Shown in pieces: positions 33,678 through 43,298 of a stretch of 64,000 bases of DNA (within the stretch, counting starts at the first letter, position 1; every line of letters begins with the position of its first letter). The position numbers and the translations under genes are program-made. A model generated the notes under the pieces. That model did not search any database and was not told where the DNA came from. It was given only the letters and a program-made list of their open reading frames with translations. The stretch spans positions 496,001 through 560,000 of the forward strand of contig NZ_CP053346.1 of the NCBI RefSeq assembly GCF_013113735.1. Direction: 5' to 3'. This DNA comes from Sphingomonas sp. AP4-R1. GTDB taxonomy: Bacteria; Pseudomonadota; Alphaproteobacteria; Sphingomonadales; Sphingomonadaceae.

Positions 33678-34694
33678 ATGAGTATGCCTGACAAGCCCTT
33701 CCCCGTGCTCGTCACCGGCGGCGCCGGCTATATCGGCAGCCATGCCGTGCTGGCCCTGCTGGATGCCGGCTGGCCGGTGGTGGTGCTGGACGATCTTTCG
33801 ACCGGCTTCCGCTGGGCCGTGCCCGACGCGGTGACCTTCGTGGAGGGCAATGTCGCCGACATGGACCTCGTCGGCCGTACGCTGGCCGATCACGGGATCG
33901 GCGCGATCCTCCATTTCGCGGGATCGATCGTGGTGCCCGAATCGGTGGTCGATCCGCTCAAATATTATCGCAACAACACCGCCGCGAGCCGCGCTTTGAT
34001 CGAGGCGGCGGTGACGGCGGGCGTGCCGCATTTCATCTTCTCCTCTACCGCCGCCACCTATGGCATTCCGGACGAGGTGCCGATTCGCGAGGACATGCCG
34101 AACCGGCCGATCAATCCCTACGGCACGTCCAAGCTGATGACGGAGCATATGCTGCGCGACGTGGCGGCGGCGCATCCGCTGAACTTCTGCGCGCTGCGCT
34201 ATTTCAACGTGGCGGGCGCCGATCCCGAGGGCCGCTCCGGCCAGTCGACCGCGGGCGCCACCCACCTCATCAAGATCGCGGTGGAGGCCGTCACCGGCAA
34301 GCGTGCGCATGTCGGCGTGTTCGGCACCGATTATGACACGCCCGATGGCACCGGCGTGCGCGACTATATCCACGTCTCCGATCTGGCCGACGCGCATGTC
34401 GCAGCCCTCGAATGGCTGATCGAAAATCCCGCCGAAAGCCGCATCATGAATTGCGGCTATGGCCGCGGCTATTCGGTGATGGAGGTTCTGGACACGGTCG
34501 ACCGCGTCACCAACACGCCTATCGTCCGCAAGCTGGAAGCGCGGCGCGCGGGCGACCCCGATCTGCTGACGGCGGACAACAGCCTGATCCTCGAAACCCT
34601 GCCCTGGCGCCCGAAGCGCGACGACCTCTCGCTGATCGTGCAGCATGCGCTGCAGTGGGAGCATAAGCTGGCGGAGCGGCGCGGGGAGAGCTGA
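33678..34694 (+). CDS. galE: UDP-glucose 4-epimerase
   Basis: 338 residues. The NAD-binding motif VLVTGGAGYIGSHAVLALL is at the start. The SDR catalytic Ser/Tyr/Lys are in FSSTAATYG and NPYGTSKLMTEHML (YxxxK). CALRYFNVAGADPEG and GTGVRDYIHVSDLADAH are the GalE substrate blocks. It interconverts UDP-glucose and UDP-galactose for polysaccharide or glycosphingolipid synthesis. GGGAGTAG lies seven bases before ATG. It is monocistronic, with a repeat on each side. The acceptor sugar (Glc versus GlcNAc) cannot be fixed from sequence alone. Confidence 0.93.
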   Translation: MSMPDKPFPVLVTGGAGYIGSHAVLALLDAGWPVVVLDDLSTGFRWAVPDAVTFVEGNVADMDLVGRTLADHGIGAILHFAGSIVVPESVVDPLKYYRNNTAASRALIEAAVTAGVPHFIFSSTAATYGIPDEVPIREDMPNRPINPYGTSKLMTEHMLRDVAAAHPLNFCALRYFNVAGADPEGRSGQSTAGATHLIKIAVEAVTGKRAHVGVFGTDYDTPDGTGVRDYIHVSDLADAHVAALEWLIENPAESRIMNCGYGRGYSVMEVLDTVDRVTNTPIVRKLEARRAGDPDLLTADNSLILETLPWRPKRDDLSLIVQHALQWEHKLAERRGES

Positions 34695-34743
34695 GGCCGC
34701 GCGCCTACGGCCGTTCGGTTCGAGCCTGTCGCGCCCCTCCTCC

Positions 34744-34850
34744 CCGTCATTCCCGCGAAAGCGGGAATCCATGGACGGCGCAACGATCGCGGGAGCGCAT
34801 CAACAGCAGCAAAACGCTTCCATGGATTCCCGCTTTCGCGGGAATGACGG
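34744..34850. repeat. Long perfect inverted repeat, CGTCATTCCCGCGAAAGCGGG type
   Basis: Arms 34744-34775 and 34819-34850 are perfect 32-bp inverted copies, starting CCGTCATTCCCGCGAAAGCG, with 43 bases between them. Each arm contains the small palindrome CCCGCGAAAGCGGG. It sits between galE and hemB and looks like a mobile palindromic repeat rather than a plain terminator. Confidence 0.92.
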
Positions 34851-34969
34851 ATGTAGTGGTTAGCTGCCGCCCATTTGGCGCGCAGCACCCGTCTTCCGCA
34901 CCCGCCCGGCGCACGATCGCAACCAGCCCCCCGGTTCAATCCGCGCCGCTTTGGCGCTAGGCACGCGCC

Positions 34970-35968
34970 ATGACCCATCACGCCGCTTATCCCGCCCTCC
35001 GCCTTCGCCGCACCCGCCGCCATGCCTGGAGCCGGGCGATGGTGGCCGAAAACGTGCTGACGCCCGCCGATCTGATCTGGCCGCTGTTCGTCACGGAAGG
35101 CGCGCAGACCGAGGAGCCGATTGCCACGCTCCCCGGCGTCTCGCGCTGGTCGATCGATCTCATCGTCGAGCGCGCGAAGGACGCGGCAGCGCTCGGCATT
35201 CCCTGCCTTGCCCTCTTCCCGAACACGCCCGCCGGGCTCCGCTCGGAGCGGGGCGAGGAAGCGCTCAATCCCGACAATCTGATGTGCCGCGCCTCGCGCG
35301 CCATCAAGGAAGCGGGTGTTCCGATCGGCATCCTCACCGATGTCGCGCTCGATCCCTATACCGCGCACGGCCATGACGGCCTGCTCGACGCCGAAGGCCG
35401 CGTCCTCAACGACGAGACGATGGAGATCCTCGTCGAGCAATCGCTCAACCAGGCGCGGGGCGGCGCCGACATCATCGCCCCCAGCGACATGATGGACGGG
35501 CGGGTCGGCCTGATCCGCGAAGCGCTGGAGCGCGAGGGTTTCGCCCATGTCCAGATCATGGCCTATGCCGCCAAATATGCCTCGGCTTTCTATGGTCCGT
35601 TCCGCGACGCGGTCAGCTCGCGCGGGCTGCTGAAGGGCGACAAGAAGAATTACCAGATGGACAGCGCCAATGCCGAGGAGGCGCTGCGCGAAGTCGCGCT
35701 CGATCTGGCCGAGGGCGCGGATACGGTGATGGTGAAGCCGGGCCTGCCCTATCTCGATATCGTCCGCCTCGTGAAGGAGCGGTTCGAGGTGCCGGTGTTC
35801 GCCTATCAGGTGTCCGGCGAATATGCGATGATCGAGGCTGCGGTCGCGGCCGGCGCGGGCGAGCGCGACGGCCTCGTCATGGAAACCCTGATGGCGTTCA
35901 AGCGCGCCGGAGCCTCTGGCGTGCTGACCTATCATGCGCTCCACGCCGCCCGCCTGATGGCGGGATGA
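34970..35968 (+). CDS. hemB: Delta-aminolevulinic acid dehydratase (porphobilinogen synthase)
   Basis: 332 residues. LRRTRRHAWSRAMVAENVLTPADLIWPLFV is the HemB opening. TDVALDPYTAHGHDGL, with Asp/Glu rather than Cys ligands, marks the magnesium-type enzyme. The two catalytic lysines lie in AYAAKYASAFYGPFRDA and VMVKPGLPYLDI. It joins two 5-aminolevulinate molecules in tetrapyrrole synthesis. It overlaps the first GNAT gene by four bases. The length is normal. Confidence 0.96.
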   Translation: MTHHAAYPALRLRRTRRHAWSRAMVAENVLTPADLIWPLFVTEGAQTEEPIATLPGVSRWSIDLIVERAKDAAALGIPCLALFPNTPAGLRSERGEEALNPDNLMCRASRAIKEAGVPIGILTDVALDPYTAHGHDGLLDAEGRVLNDETMEILVEQSLNQARGGADIIAPSDMMDGRVGLIREALEREGFAHVQIMAYAAKYASAFYGPFRDAVSSRGLLKGDKKNYQMDSANAEEALREVALDLAEGADTVMVKPGLPYLDIVRLVKERFEVPVFAYQVSGEYAMIEAAVAAGAGERDGLVMETLMAFKRAGASGVLTYHALHAARLMAG

Positions 35969-36498
35969 TCCAGACCGGTCGTCTTCTGCTGCGGCCGATC
36001 GGCCCGCAGGATCGGGAGGCGATCGCGGCCCTGCTCGGCTCGTCCGTGGTGCGCCACTATCTCGGCGGCGCGCGCTTCGGCGATGCGGCCGAGCGGCGGA
36101 TCGAGGAGTCGATGCGCTATCAGGCCGATCACGGCATGTCGCGCTGGGGCATGGAGCGCCGCACCGATGGGCGGCTGATCGGCCAGTGCGGGCTCGTCCC
36201 CTATCTCCATCCCGATACGCCGATCACCGGCGACATCGAGATGGGCTGGCAGCTGGCCGAGGACTGCTGGGGGCAGGGCTATGCACGCGAGGCGGCCGAG
36301 GCTTCGCTGGCATGGGGCTGGGCCAACCTCACGGCGCCCCGCATCGTCGCGATCACCGTGCCCGCCAACCGCGCGAGCGTGGCATTGATGGAGCGGATCG
36401 GCATGACGCCGCGCCCCGATCTCGATTTCGATCACCCGCTCTATCCGCCCGGCGACGCACTCCGCCGCCACATCGCCTATGAGGTTCTGCGTCCATGA
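35965..36498 (+). CDS. GNAT-family N-acetyltransferase (first of a tandem pair)
   Basis: 177 residues. TGRLLLRPIGPQDREAIAALL is the usual opening of the RimJ/RimL-like subfamily. The acetyl-CoA pyrophosphate loop is EDCWGQGYAREAAEA (Q/R-x-x-G-x-A), and VPANRASVALMERIGM is the C-terminal block. The substrate (protein N-terminus or small amine) is unknown. It is coupled to hemB upstream and to its paralogue downstream by ATGA overlaps. Confidence 0.88.
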   Translation: MIQTGRLLLRPIGPQDREAIAALLGSSVVRHYLGGARFGDAAERRIEESMRYQADHGMSRWGMERRTDGRLIGQCGLVPYLHPDTPITGDIEMGWQLAEDCWGQGYAREAAEASLAWGWANLTAPRIVAITVPANRASVALMERIGMTPRPDLDFDHPLYPPGDALRRHIAYEVLRP

Positions 36499-37031
36499 TC
36501 GAAACCGAACGCCTGATCCTGCGTGGCTGGCGGGATGCGGACATCGCCCCCTTCGCCGCGATGTGCGCCGATCCCGAGGTGATGGCGCATCTCGGCGGCC
36601 CGCAATCGCTGGCCGAAGTGGAAGCCGCCGTCGCCCGCCAGCGCGATTTTAAGGAACGGCTCGGCCATTGCTTCTGGGCGATCGCGCGGCGCGAGGATGG
36701 CGCCTTCCTCGGCTTCTGCGGGATCAAGCCGGGCGGCCATCCGGGCACGCCGGTATCGGACGAACTGGAAATAGGCTGGCGCCTGCGCCGCGACGCCTGG
36801 GGCCGGGGCTATGCACGCGAAGCCGCCGAAGCCGCGCTGGCGTGGGGCTGGGCGCATACGGATCGCCCGCGAATCGCCGCCTGGACGATCCCGCCCAACC
36901 GCGCCTCCTGGACGCTGATGGAGCGGCTCGGCATGGCCCGCCGCCCCGATCTGGATTTCGCCCACCCGTCCTTCCCGGCCGATCATCCGCTGTCGGCCCA
37001 CATCGTCTATGCGGCGGAGCGGACGTGCTGA
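36495..37031 (+). CDS. GNAT-family N-acetyltransferase (second of a tandem pair)
   Basis: 178 residues, clearly paralogous to the gene before it: ETERLILRGWRDADIAPFAAM, RRDAWGRGYAREAAEAALAWGW and IPPNRASWTLMERLGM match block by block, and even the DLDF.HP.(Y/F)P end is shared. The pair probably arose by local duplication. Substrate unknown. It ends 25 bases before a family A repeat. Confidence 0.88.
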   Translation: MIETERLILRGWRDADIAPFAAMCADPEVMAHLGGPQSLAEVEAAVARQRDFKERLGHCFWAIARREDGAFLGFCGIKPGGHPGTPVSDELEIGWRLRRDAWGRGYAREAAEAALAWGWAHTDRPRIAAWTIPPNRASWTLMERLGMARRPDLDFAHPSFPADHPLSAHIVYAAERTC

Positions 37032-37055
37032 GGGTGCCTGTCCTTGCTCAATTCC

Positions 37056-37183
37056 CCGTTCGCACTGAGCTTGTCGAAGCCTGTCCTGAGCGCCTGCCTC
37101 GGCAGGCAGTCGAAGGGTGCCGTTCTTCGTTCACCACGCGCGAGAGAAGAAGGACGGTGCTTCGACAAGCTCAGCACAAACGG
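37056..37183. repeat. Dispersed palindromic repeat, family A, copy 7
   Basis: Opposite in orientation to copy 1: CCGTTCGCACTGAGCTTGTCG ... CTGCCTCGGCAGGCAG ... TTCGACAAGCTCAGCACAAA. It lies between the convergent GNAT and lipoprotein genes. Confidence 0.9.
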
Positions 37184-37212
37184 GTTGGGGGAAAATGCGG
37201 AAGGCGAATCGG

Positions 37213-37698
37213 CTAACCGCCGACCTTGTCGACCGCCGCCGCCTCGTCGCGGGCGAACCCCGCCACCTTCGCCGCCGCCGCATCGATCGCCGCACGATCG
37301 CCGGTGCCGGCATAAGCGGGATCGACCCGCAGCGTATCGATGGCCCCCGCCGCGTCGCGCACCTGCGCCCGCGCCGCATCCAGCGCACTCAGCGCCTGCT
37401 GGCCCGCAATCCACGCCTCGCTGCCCTCGGCCGCGTTCCGCGCCTGCTCCAGCACCGTCGCATTGCCGCTGCGCTCCTTCTCGAACGCGGCATGCCCGGC
37501 CGTCGCATCGCCGACGAGCTTGGCCAGCTGCTGCTCGAGAGCGGAGGTCACGGGCGTCTGCGGCTCGCTGGCCGGATCGGGCGGGAGAATCGGGCGATGC
37601 TCGATCGGCCGGGGCTTGAGGCTCGGCACGTCGGCCAGATTCGCGCTGCACCCGGCCAGCACCAGCCCGAGGGCGACGGAAAAAGAGGCGGATCGCAT
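37213..37698 (-). CDS. Putative lipoprotein of unknown function
   Basis: 161 residues with a lipoprotein signal (MRSASFSVALGLVLAGCSA, lipobox LAGC with Cys17). The mature part is Ala-rich and mostly helical (SALEQQLAKLVGDATAGHAAF and later DAARAQVRDAAGAIDTL), suggesting a coiled-coil periplasmic protein. No enzyme motif is seen. It is transcribed toward the repeat, divergent from the tRNA gene. I cannot name a family. Confidence 0.78.
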   Translation of the reverse strand: MRSASFSVALGLVLAGCSANLADVPSLKPRPIEHRPILPPDPASEPQTPVTSALEQQLAKLVGDATAGHAAFEKERSGNATVLEQARNAAEGSEAWIAGQQALSALDAARAQVRDAAGAIDTLRVDPAYAGTGDRAAIDAAAAKVAGFARDEAAAVDKVGG

Positions 37699-37801
37699 GG
37701 GCCGCCTTTATCGGCCCGCACCCGCGCCGACAATCTCGGCGATAATCCGTTCGAGAGGGGTTGCGTCCCCTGAAACCTTCCCCTAGTGGAGCGCCTCCCA
37801 A

Positions 37802-37878
37802 GCGCCCGTAGCTCAGCTGGATAGAGCATCAGACTACGAATCTGAGGGTCGGACGTTCGAATCGTTCCGGGCGCGCCA
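37802..37878 (+). tRNA. tRNA-Arg (anticodon ACG)
   Basis: 77 nt cloverleaf: acceptor GCGCCCG/CGGGCGC, D-arm GCTCAGCTGGATAGAGC, anticodon stem TCAGA/TCTGA with loop CTACGAA (anticodon ACG at 37836-37838), T-loop TTCGAAT and encoded CCA. The A34 is expected to be modified to inosine by TadA. Its 3' half is the attachment site of the element that follows, and the gene stays intact. Confidence 0.96.
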
Positions 37879-37886
37879 TTTTCTTC
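37829..37886. mobile_element. attL: 58-bp direct repeat in the tRNA-Arg gene
   Basis: Runs from the anticodon stem of tRNA-Arg through CCA to TTTTCTTC. It is identical over 58 bp to 51158-51215; the sequences differ on both sides immediately outside. Confidence 0.95.
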
Positions 37887-37948
37887 TCGGTGTTACAAAC
37901 ACTTAGGAGGCGATGGGTATGATGGTGGAAATCTCGGCTTGAGATTGA

Positions 37949-37969
37949 ATCGCCACCGAGTCGCCACTG
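37949..37969. repeat. Candidate integrase arm-type site, left end
   Basis: A 21-bp sequence made of two related half units, ATCGCCACCG and TCGCCACTG. It matches 51016-51036 at 20 of 21 positions in the same orientation, one copy near each end of the element. Confidence 0.6.
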
Positions 37970-37999
37970 CGATCCGATCGTCCACACAGCTCTAAGTGT

Positions 38000-38194
38000 T
38001 CAGCGTGGTGGCGCCCAGGCAGGCAGCGACGCAGCATACTCCCGAAGAGACTCCAGCGGTATCAGCGTCCGCTTTCCGCTTTTGACGGCACGAACCTCTC
38101 CGGCGCTCAGCAACTTGTAGAAAGTGGCACGGCTCAGGCCGAGCATCGCCGCCGCTTCCGTGACGCTCACTAAGATCGTTCCGGGAACGCTCAC
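38000..38194 (-). CDS. Excisionase-type HTH DNA-binding protein
   Basis: 64 residues. VSVTEAAAMLGLSRATFYKLLSAGEVRAVKSGKRTLIP is the MerR-like winged HTH (HTH_17) of excisionases and AlpA-like proteins, and LIPLESLREYAASLPAW closes it. It lies 114 bases inside attL, the usual place for a directionality factor, while the integrase is at the other end. Four bases separate it from the gene upstream (38198). It may promote excision or regulate that operon. Confidence 0.85.
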   Translation of the reverse strand: MSVPGTILVSVTEAAAMLGLSRATFYKLLSAGEVRAVKSGKRTLIPLESLREYAASLPAWAPPR

Positions 38195-38197
38195 GGC

Positions 38198-38470
38198 TTA
38201 GATGCTCGCCGAAGAAAATCGCGAGCCGGGCTCCACATACACTCCGAAGAAGATCGCCTTGGCGAACCCGTCCGTCAGCTCGTCGCGAGCCGGCGCGGCC
38301 ACGATCTGAAGGGCTTCATAGGTTCTCTTTATCAGCGCCTGTTCGCCCGTAGCGCGAACGCGATCGAGGGTGGCGGCGCCGAGCAGTCGGCCAGCGCCAA
38401 ACCGGTCGCTCGCTTGGAATGCGGCGCCAACCATGTCGAAAATCTCTCTCGAAACTGCATCCGCAACCAT
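38198..38470 (-). CDS. Hypothetical protein of the integrative element
   Basis: 90 residues if started at ATG 38470 (MVADAVSREIFDMVGAAFQA); an open extension to 38497 adds nine residues. It is mostly helical, ends VEPGSRFSSASI, and has no motif I recognise. It is the first gene of a leftward two-gene operon with the excisionase-like gene. Bases 38498-38675 upstream are A/T-richer and probably hold divergent promoters for this operon and the gene at 38676. Confidence 0.6.
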   Translation of the reverse strand: MVADAVSREIFDMVGAAFQASDRFGAGRLLGAATLDRVRATGEQALIKRTYEALQIVAAPARDELTDGFAKAIFFGVYVEPGSRFSSASI

Positions 38471-38675
38471 ACTTCGCTCCCTGTCTAAGCGCGTCAAATA
38501 GCGTGCGCGGGCGTCTGCCTAGCAGAGATGCGAACACACACAAGATTGCCAATAGTTGACGAACTTTCGCATAAATAGTGAATGCTCTTCTACATCATGA
38601 GTTTGAGCTATAAATCGGAGAGGTGATCAATTTTTTATGCTATAGAGCCCGCATACATTCTAAGGATGATTCCAT

Positions 38676-39038
38676 ATGGCGCAGCACCGTCCTCTCAGCG
38701 AGCATGATGTGAGCGACATAGCCCATGAGTATGCAGAACTGTTCGGCTACATGCTCGACAATGTTCCTTGCGGCTACAATCTAAACTACAGTGATGCGGT
38801 GGCGGCGGCTGCGCGAATGATGGTTGTGGATGTGCCGTCCGCGTTTCGTCAGATCGTCGCCCGCGGAACAGGGGCATCGCAGGAAGAGGTGCAGGCCATG
38901 CCCTGGCCTACCGTCGTCAAGACGGGATGCGCGATTATCGAAGCAACTCGCGATGCTTGGCCCGATGGCACGCTACAGCCCATCATTGCGGACGCTATCC
39001 GGCCGTACAGCACCTTACTGAATCAGGCGCGTCAGTGA
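38676..39038 (+). CDS. Hypothetical protein of the integrative element
   Basis: 120 residues, ATG start. Predicted helical: LSEHDVSDIAHEYAELFGYML and SDAVAAAARMMVVDVPSAF. No conserved motif is recognised. It precedes the tape-measure gene by 40 bases on the same strand, so the two may share a promoter in 38498-38675. In phages the position before the tape-measure gene often encodes a tail-assembly chaperone; nothing in the sequence confirms that. Confidence 0.65.
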   Translation: MAQHRPLSEHDVSDIAHEYAELFGYMLDNVPCGYNLNYSDAVAAAARMMVVDVPSAFRQIVARGTGASQEEVQAMPWPTVVKTGCAIIEATRDAWPDGTLQPIIADAIRPYSTLLNQARQ

Positions 39039-39078
39039 TGGGCGGCGGCTGGGCAATGCTGCTTAAGGTATCCGCCGC

Positions 39079-42000
39079 ATGAGCAGCCGATCGACTGATG
39101 TGAACTTGATTGTTCGCGCTCGCACTGAAGGCGAGAAGGCGATATCGGCTCTCGGCGACGCGATCGAGACGCTGCTGAACAATGCCAATGGCGGCTCCGC
39201 AGATATCGCGGAACTCGGCAAGACGCTTGCTTCCTTGGACAAGGCTGCCGCGACGATCGTCGGCTCAGTCGACAAGGCCGGCGCCGCGCTTGATCGGCAG
39301 AAGACCAGCATCACCCAGAATAAGGCGGCCCTCGGCGCCCTGGTCGCACAGCAGCAGGCGGCCTCGTCAGCGCTGGATCGCATCCAATCCACGATCGTGG
39401 ATCGCCTCTTGGGCGGACACGATACGACGCAGCAGGTCGCCCAGCTCCGGGCTTTGGGCGAAGAGCAGCAGCGCCTTGGCGGGCAGGTCGATCGGCTCCG
39501 CGAGTCCATCCGACGCCAGGAGGCCGAACTCACCGGCGCCCAGTCGTCGTTGATCCAGCTGTCGTCGACCAGCCGTGCCATCTCCGAAGGACAGGCTGCG
39601 GCCGAGGCGCAGATCGAACTGACCACGCAGGCACTGCGGGAGCAGGCGGCGGCGGGCGAGCGCGTCACTGACGTTCAGCGGCGGATCAACCAGATCACGG
39701 GCGTCGATCGTCCGAATGCCACCGGCAGTGCCGCCTCTGTCGCACAGATCCTTGCCACCGCAGACGCCGAATATCGCGTCGTCGAAGCGCGCGCGGCCGA
39801 GATTGCCAAGCTCCGCGAACAGGAAGCTGCTACGACCGCACTGGCCGTGGCCGAGGAGCGCCAGCGCGCATTCACCGCGTCGCAGGGCATCGGTAGCGAT
39901 CCGCGGGGCGCGCAGGCGCGAGAGTCCGCCCGCATATTCACCGAAGCGGCCGAAGCCGAAGATCAGATGGCGCGGGAGGCGGCACATCTGCGTGCTCAGC
40001 TCGATCCCTTGGCGACGATTCAAAACCGAGTGAACGATCAGCTCGCGCGCCTTCACGAGCTGGCGGCGGCCGGAAAGCTCAGCGTTACCGAACTGGCGGC
40101 GGCCGAGGCTCATCTCGCTCGGGAGGCTGAGCAGGCGCGACAGGCGCTGGTGGTCGGCGGCGGAAAACCGTCCGCCAGCCTCGGATTATTCGGTCTGAAG
40201 CCGTACGAACTCCAAAATCTCGGCTATCAGGTCAACGACATCATCACCCAGTTGATGTCAGGCACGAGCTTAACACAGACGCTCGGTCAGCAGGGCGGCC
40301 AGATCCTGCAGCTGTTCCCTCGCGTCACCAGCCTGCTCGTTGATGCGCTGACTAACCCCGCCGTGCTGGCCGGTGTCGCCACAATCGGTGTGTTGGCGCT
40401 CAGCCTGAAAGAGGCTGCCGATCAGGCGGCGCGGCTGCGCGACTTCAGCACCACCCTGACGTTCAAGGCGGACGGCGGCAGCTATAACGCCAAGGATCTG
40501 ACGGACCAGGCGGATGCGCTGGAGCGCATGGGCGCGAAGGCCACCGAAGCCACCGCCGCCGTCAAGACGTTCGTGGACGACGGCATCAACCCGGACGCTA
40601 TCGCGCAGTTCGGCCGCGCCGCGCTCGAAACCTCGAAAATCCTCGGCGTCGATCTGGCACAGGCGGCGAAGGATGTCGGGTCCGCCTTCACCGGCGGCTT
40701 CGACGGCATCGCGAAGTTCGACGACAAGCTGAACTTCCTGACCGCGTCCGAGCGCGACCATATCCGCGAGCTGTTCGCTGAGGGCAATGCGCAGGCCGCG
40801 CGCACCGAGGCGCTGAACGCCTACACCCGGCAGGCCGATGCGGCGGCCGAGAAGCAGCGCGGTCCGTGGGGCAATGCAGCCCGTTCGCTCGGGAACGCTT
40901 GGGATGCCCTGATAAAGTACATCGCGGATTCGGTGCCGATCAAGGCAACGATCTACGTGCTGGGCGAACTCGCCGGTGCCGTGCAGGCCGTGGGCGACGC
41001 GATCACGAGCGCGCTGGGCGGCAGCACGGGCGCTGGCGCGCCGAACCAGGCGTCGAAGATCGCCGAGGTGCAGAACCAGATCCGGTCGCTGCAGGACGAC
41101 ATCGACAAATACGAAACGGCGATCAAGAACAAGTCGCGATCGCGAGCACGCTGCAGCGCCTGCTTGATGAGTCGAAGCGCCAGCTGGCGTCGGCACAATC
41201 CGCGCTCACCGCGCTCGAAAAGGGCGCGCCCGATACCCTGAACGACGACCCGAACGGCACCGCCGCGAAGCAGCGAGCGGATCGCCTGTCGCAGATCGAT
41301 CTGGAGCAGCAGCTGGGCGCGCTTCGCAATCGCGCGCAGGCAGGTCTCAACGCCGCAGATAGCAAGCGCCGTGAGCAGCTGGCCGGCGAGCTTGCCTATC
41401 GGCAGGAAATGGCTGCGACCGGCGACGCGATCGTCGCCAACCGGCTCCGCGAAATCGCGGTGGCCAAGGAGACGGCCGAAACCGACAAGGCCAATGACAC
41501 CGCTCGCAAGGCCGCCCTGGCAGAGCGCGAACGCGAGATCCGGCAGTTCGAGAGCCGTGTCGTCGGTGCCGAGGGCGGGGCGGGGAAGAACCCCTATGGC
41601 AGCGCCAGTGGCTACGGCCAGTTCACGAAGGAGACGTTTCTCAATCAGTTCGCCACGGTCTTCCCGGAGCAGGCGCGCACGCTGTCCGAGCAGCAGATCC
41701 TCGCGCTCCGGCAGAACGAGCAGGTCGCACGCGCGATCATCGACAATTACTCGCGCGAGAACGCCAAATTTCTAGAGTCGTTCGGCGCGAAGGTCACGGC
41801 CGGGAACCTGTATCTCGCGCATTTCCTCGGTGCCGGTGGCGCGAAGGCGGTGTTGACGGCGGCCAGCGACACTCCGGTCGACCAGGTGATCGCGAAGCTG
41901 CCGCGTGCCGGCCAGATCCTGAGCGGGAATCAGGGCTATCTTCGCACCGATGGCGGCAAAGGCCGGTATCGCACGGCGGGCGAACTGCAGTCGTTTCTGG

Positions 42001-43298
42001 CCAACCGCGTTGGCGATACAGGACAGGCGCAGACGCAGGGGCAGGTGGCGATCAACTCGCTGCTCGAAGATTCCAAGCGCAAGCAGGACGCCTTCAATCT
42101 CGCCGTACAGCACGGCAACGAGGACCGCGCCGACGCCATCAAATATCTGGAGAAGGAGGGCGGGCTTCGCAGCACCGCGCTCATCGCCGCTCAGCGGGAA
42201 AAGGCCGTCGCGGATGCGGAGCGTGAACTGCGCCAGAAGGCCGAGGACGCCAACCGGAATCTCAAGCCCGGCGAAACCCCCGTGGTCGTTGACCCGGCAG
42301 ATGTCGAGCGCGCCAAGGACCTCGCTGGTGCGCTGTTCGACGTGCAGCACGCTCGCGAGGCACTCAGCGCCAGACTGGATGATCTGGAGCGTCCGCTCGA
42401 CATCCAGAAGCAGCAGATCGACCTACTCGTGCAGGAGCGCGACCTGCTCACGTCGATGGGCGAGTTCAAGGCCGCCGGGCAGGTCCAGAAGCAGATCGAC
42501 GATGTTGGCAGCCATATCGGCGATGCCTACGATAAGGTGATCGCATTCTATAAGGCCCTGAGCCCGGAAGATCAGGTGCGGCTCGGGATCGACGGCGGTC
42601 AGATCGATGTGATCATCGATAAGCTGGAGCGTGCTAAGGACGCGGCCGTCGCGTTCAACAAAACTCTTCTGGGCGGAACGGTGAGCTACCGTCAGTTCGT
42701 GGATGCCTTCACATCCAGCGCCTCGGAAGCGTTCACAAGCTTCATCCAGCATGTCGCGGCCGGCAAGAACGTCTTCAAGTCCTTCGGTCAGGCGATCGTG
42801 CAGTTCGCGGCATCGTTCATCACGGCACTTGGGCAGATGATCATCAAGGCGCTCGCGTTCACGGCGGCGCTCTACGCCTTGGCCGCGATTACGCACATCC
42901 CCATCCAGGTGCTCGCGGCAGCAGTGACGGCGAGCGCGGGAGTGCATCACACCGGCGGCATTGTGGGCTCGGCTGGCGGCACACAGCGGCAAGTGGACCC
43001 GGCAATCTTTGGCGCTGCGATGCGCTATCACACGGGCGGCATCGTCGGCTTCATGCCCAACGAAGTGCCGATCATCGCGAAGCGCGGCGAGGAGGTGCTA
43101 ACCGAGGGTGATCCCCGTCACAGGGCAAACGGCGGCATGTCGAACAGGACTGCCCCGTCTAGCGGCGACATCAAGATCGTGAACGTTCAGGACCCTGCCG
43201 CAGCCTTGTCTGCCGCGCTTGAAACGAAGGCCGGCGAGCGTGTTCTGATCAATTACGTGACGAAGAACAGCCGCGCGTTCAAGGCTGCCCTAGGATGA
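39079..43298 (+). pseudogene. Phage tail tape-measure protein with muramidase-like domain, frameshifted
   Basis: Two overlapping frames together encode about 1,400 residues. The first (39079-41241) starts STDVNLIVRARTEGEKAISAL, has long coiled coils, and contains the tape-measure block GYQVNDIITQLMSGTSLTQ, GQILQLFPRVTSLLVDALTN. Homologous reading moves to the second frame (to 43298) near 41130-41150, requiring a -1 shift or one restored base. The second frame holds a lysozyme-like domain (ESRVVGAEGG, ASGYGQFTKETFL, at about 41.55-42.0 kb), membrane helices near 42.75-42.95 kb and the end block YHTGGIVGFMPNEVPIIAKR. No X-XXY-YYZ slippery heptamer was found, so mutation or sequence error is likelier than programmed shifting. 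It is coupled to an AlpA-like gene at 43295. Confidence 0.85.

Noticed and set aside
41120..41160. Programmed -1 frameshift site in the tape-measure gene
   Set aside because: No X-XXY-YYZ heptamer and no clear downstream pseudoknot. A lost base is more likely, though not proven.
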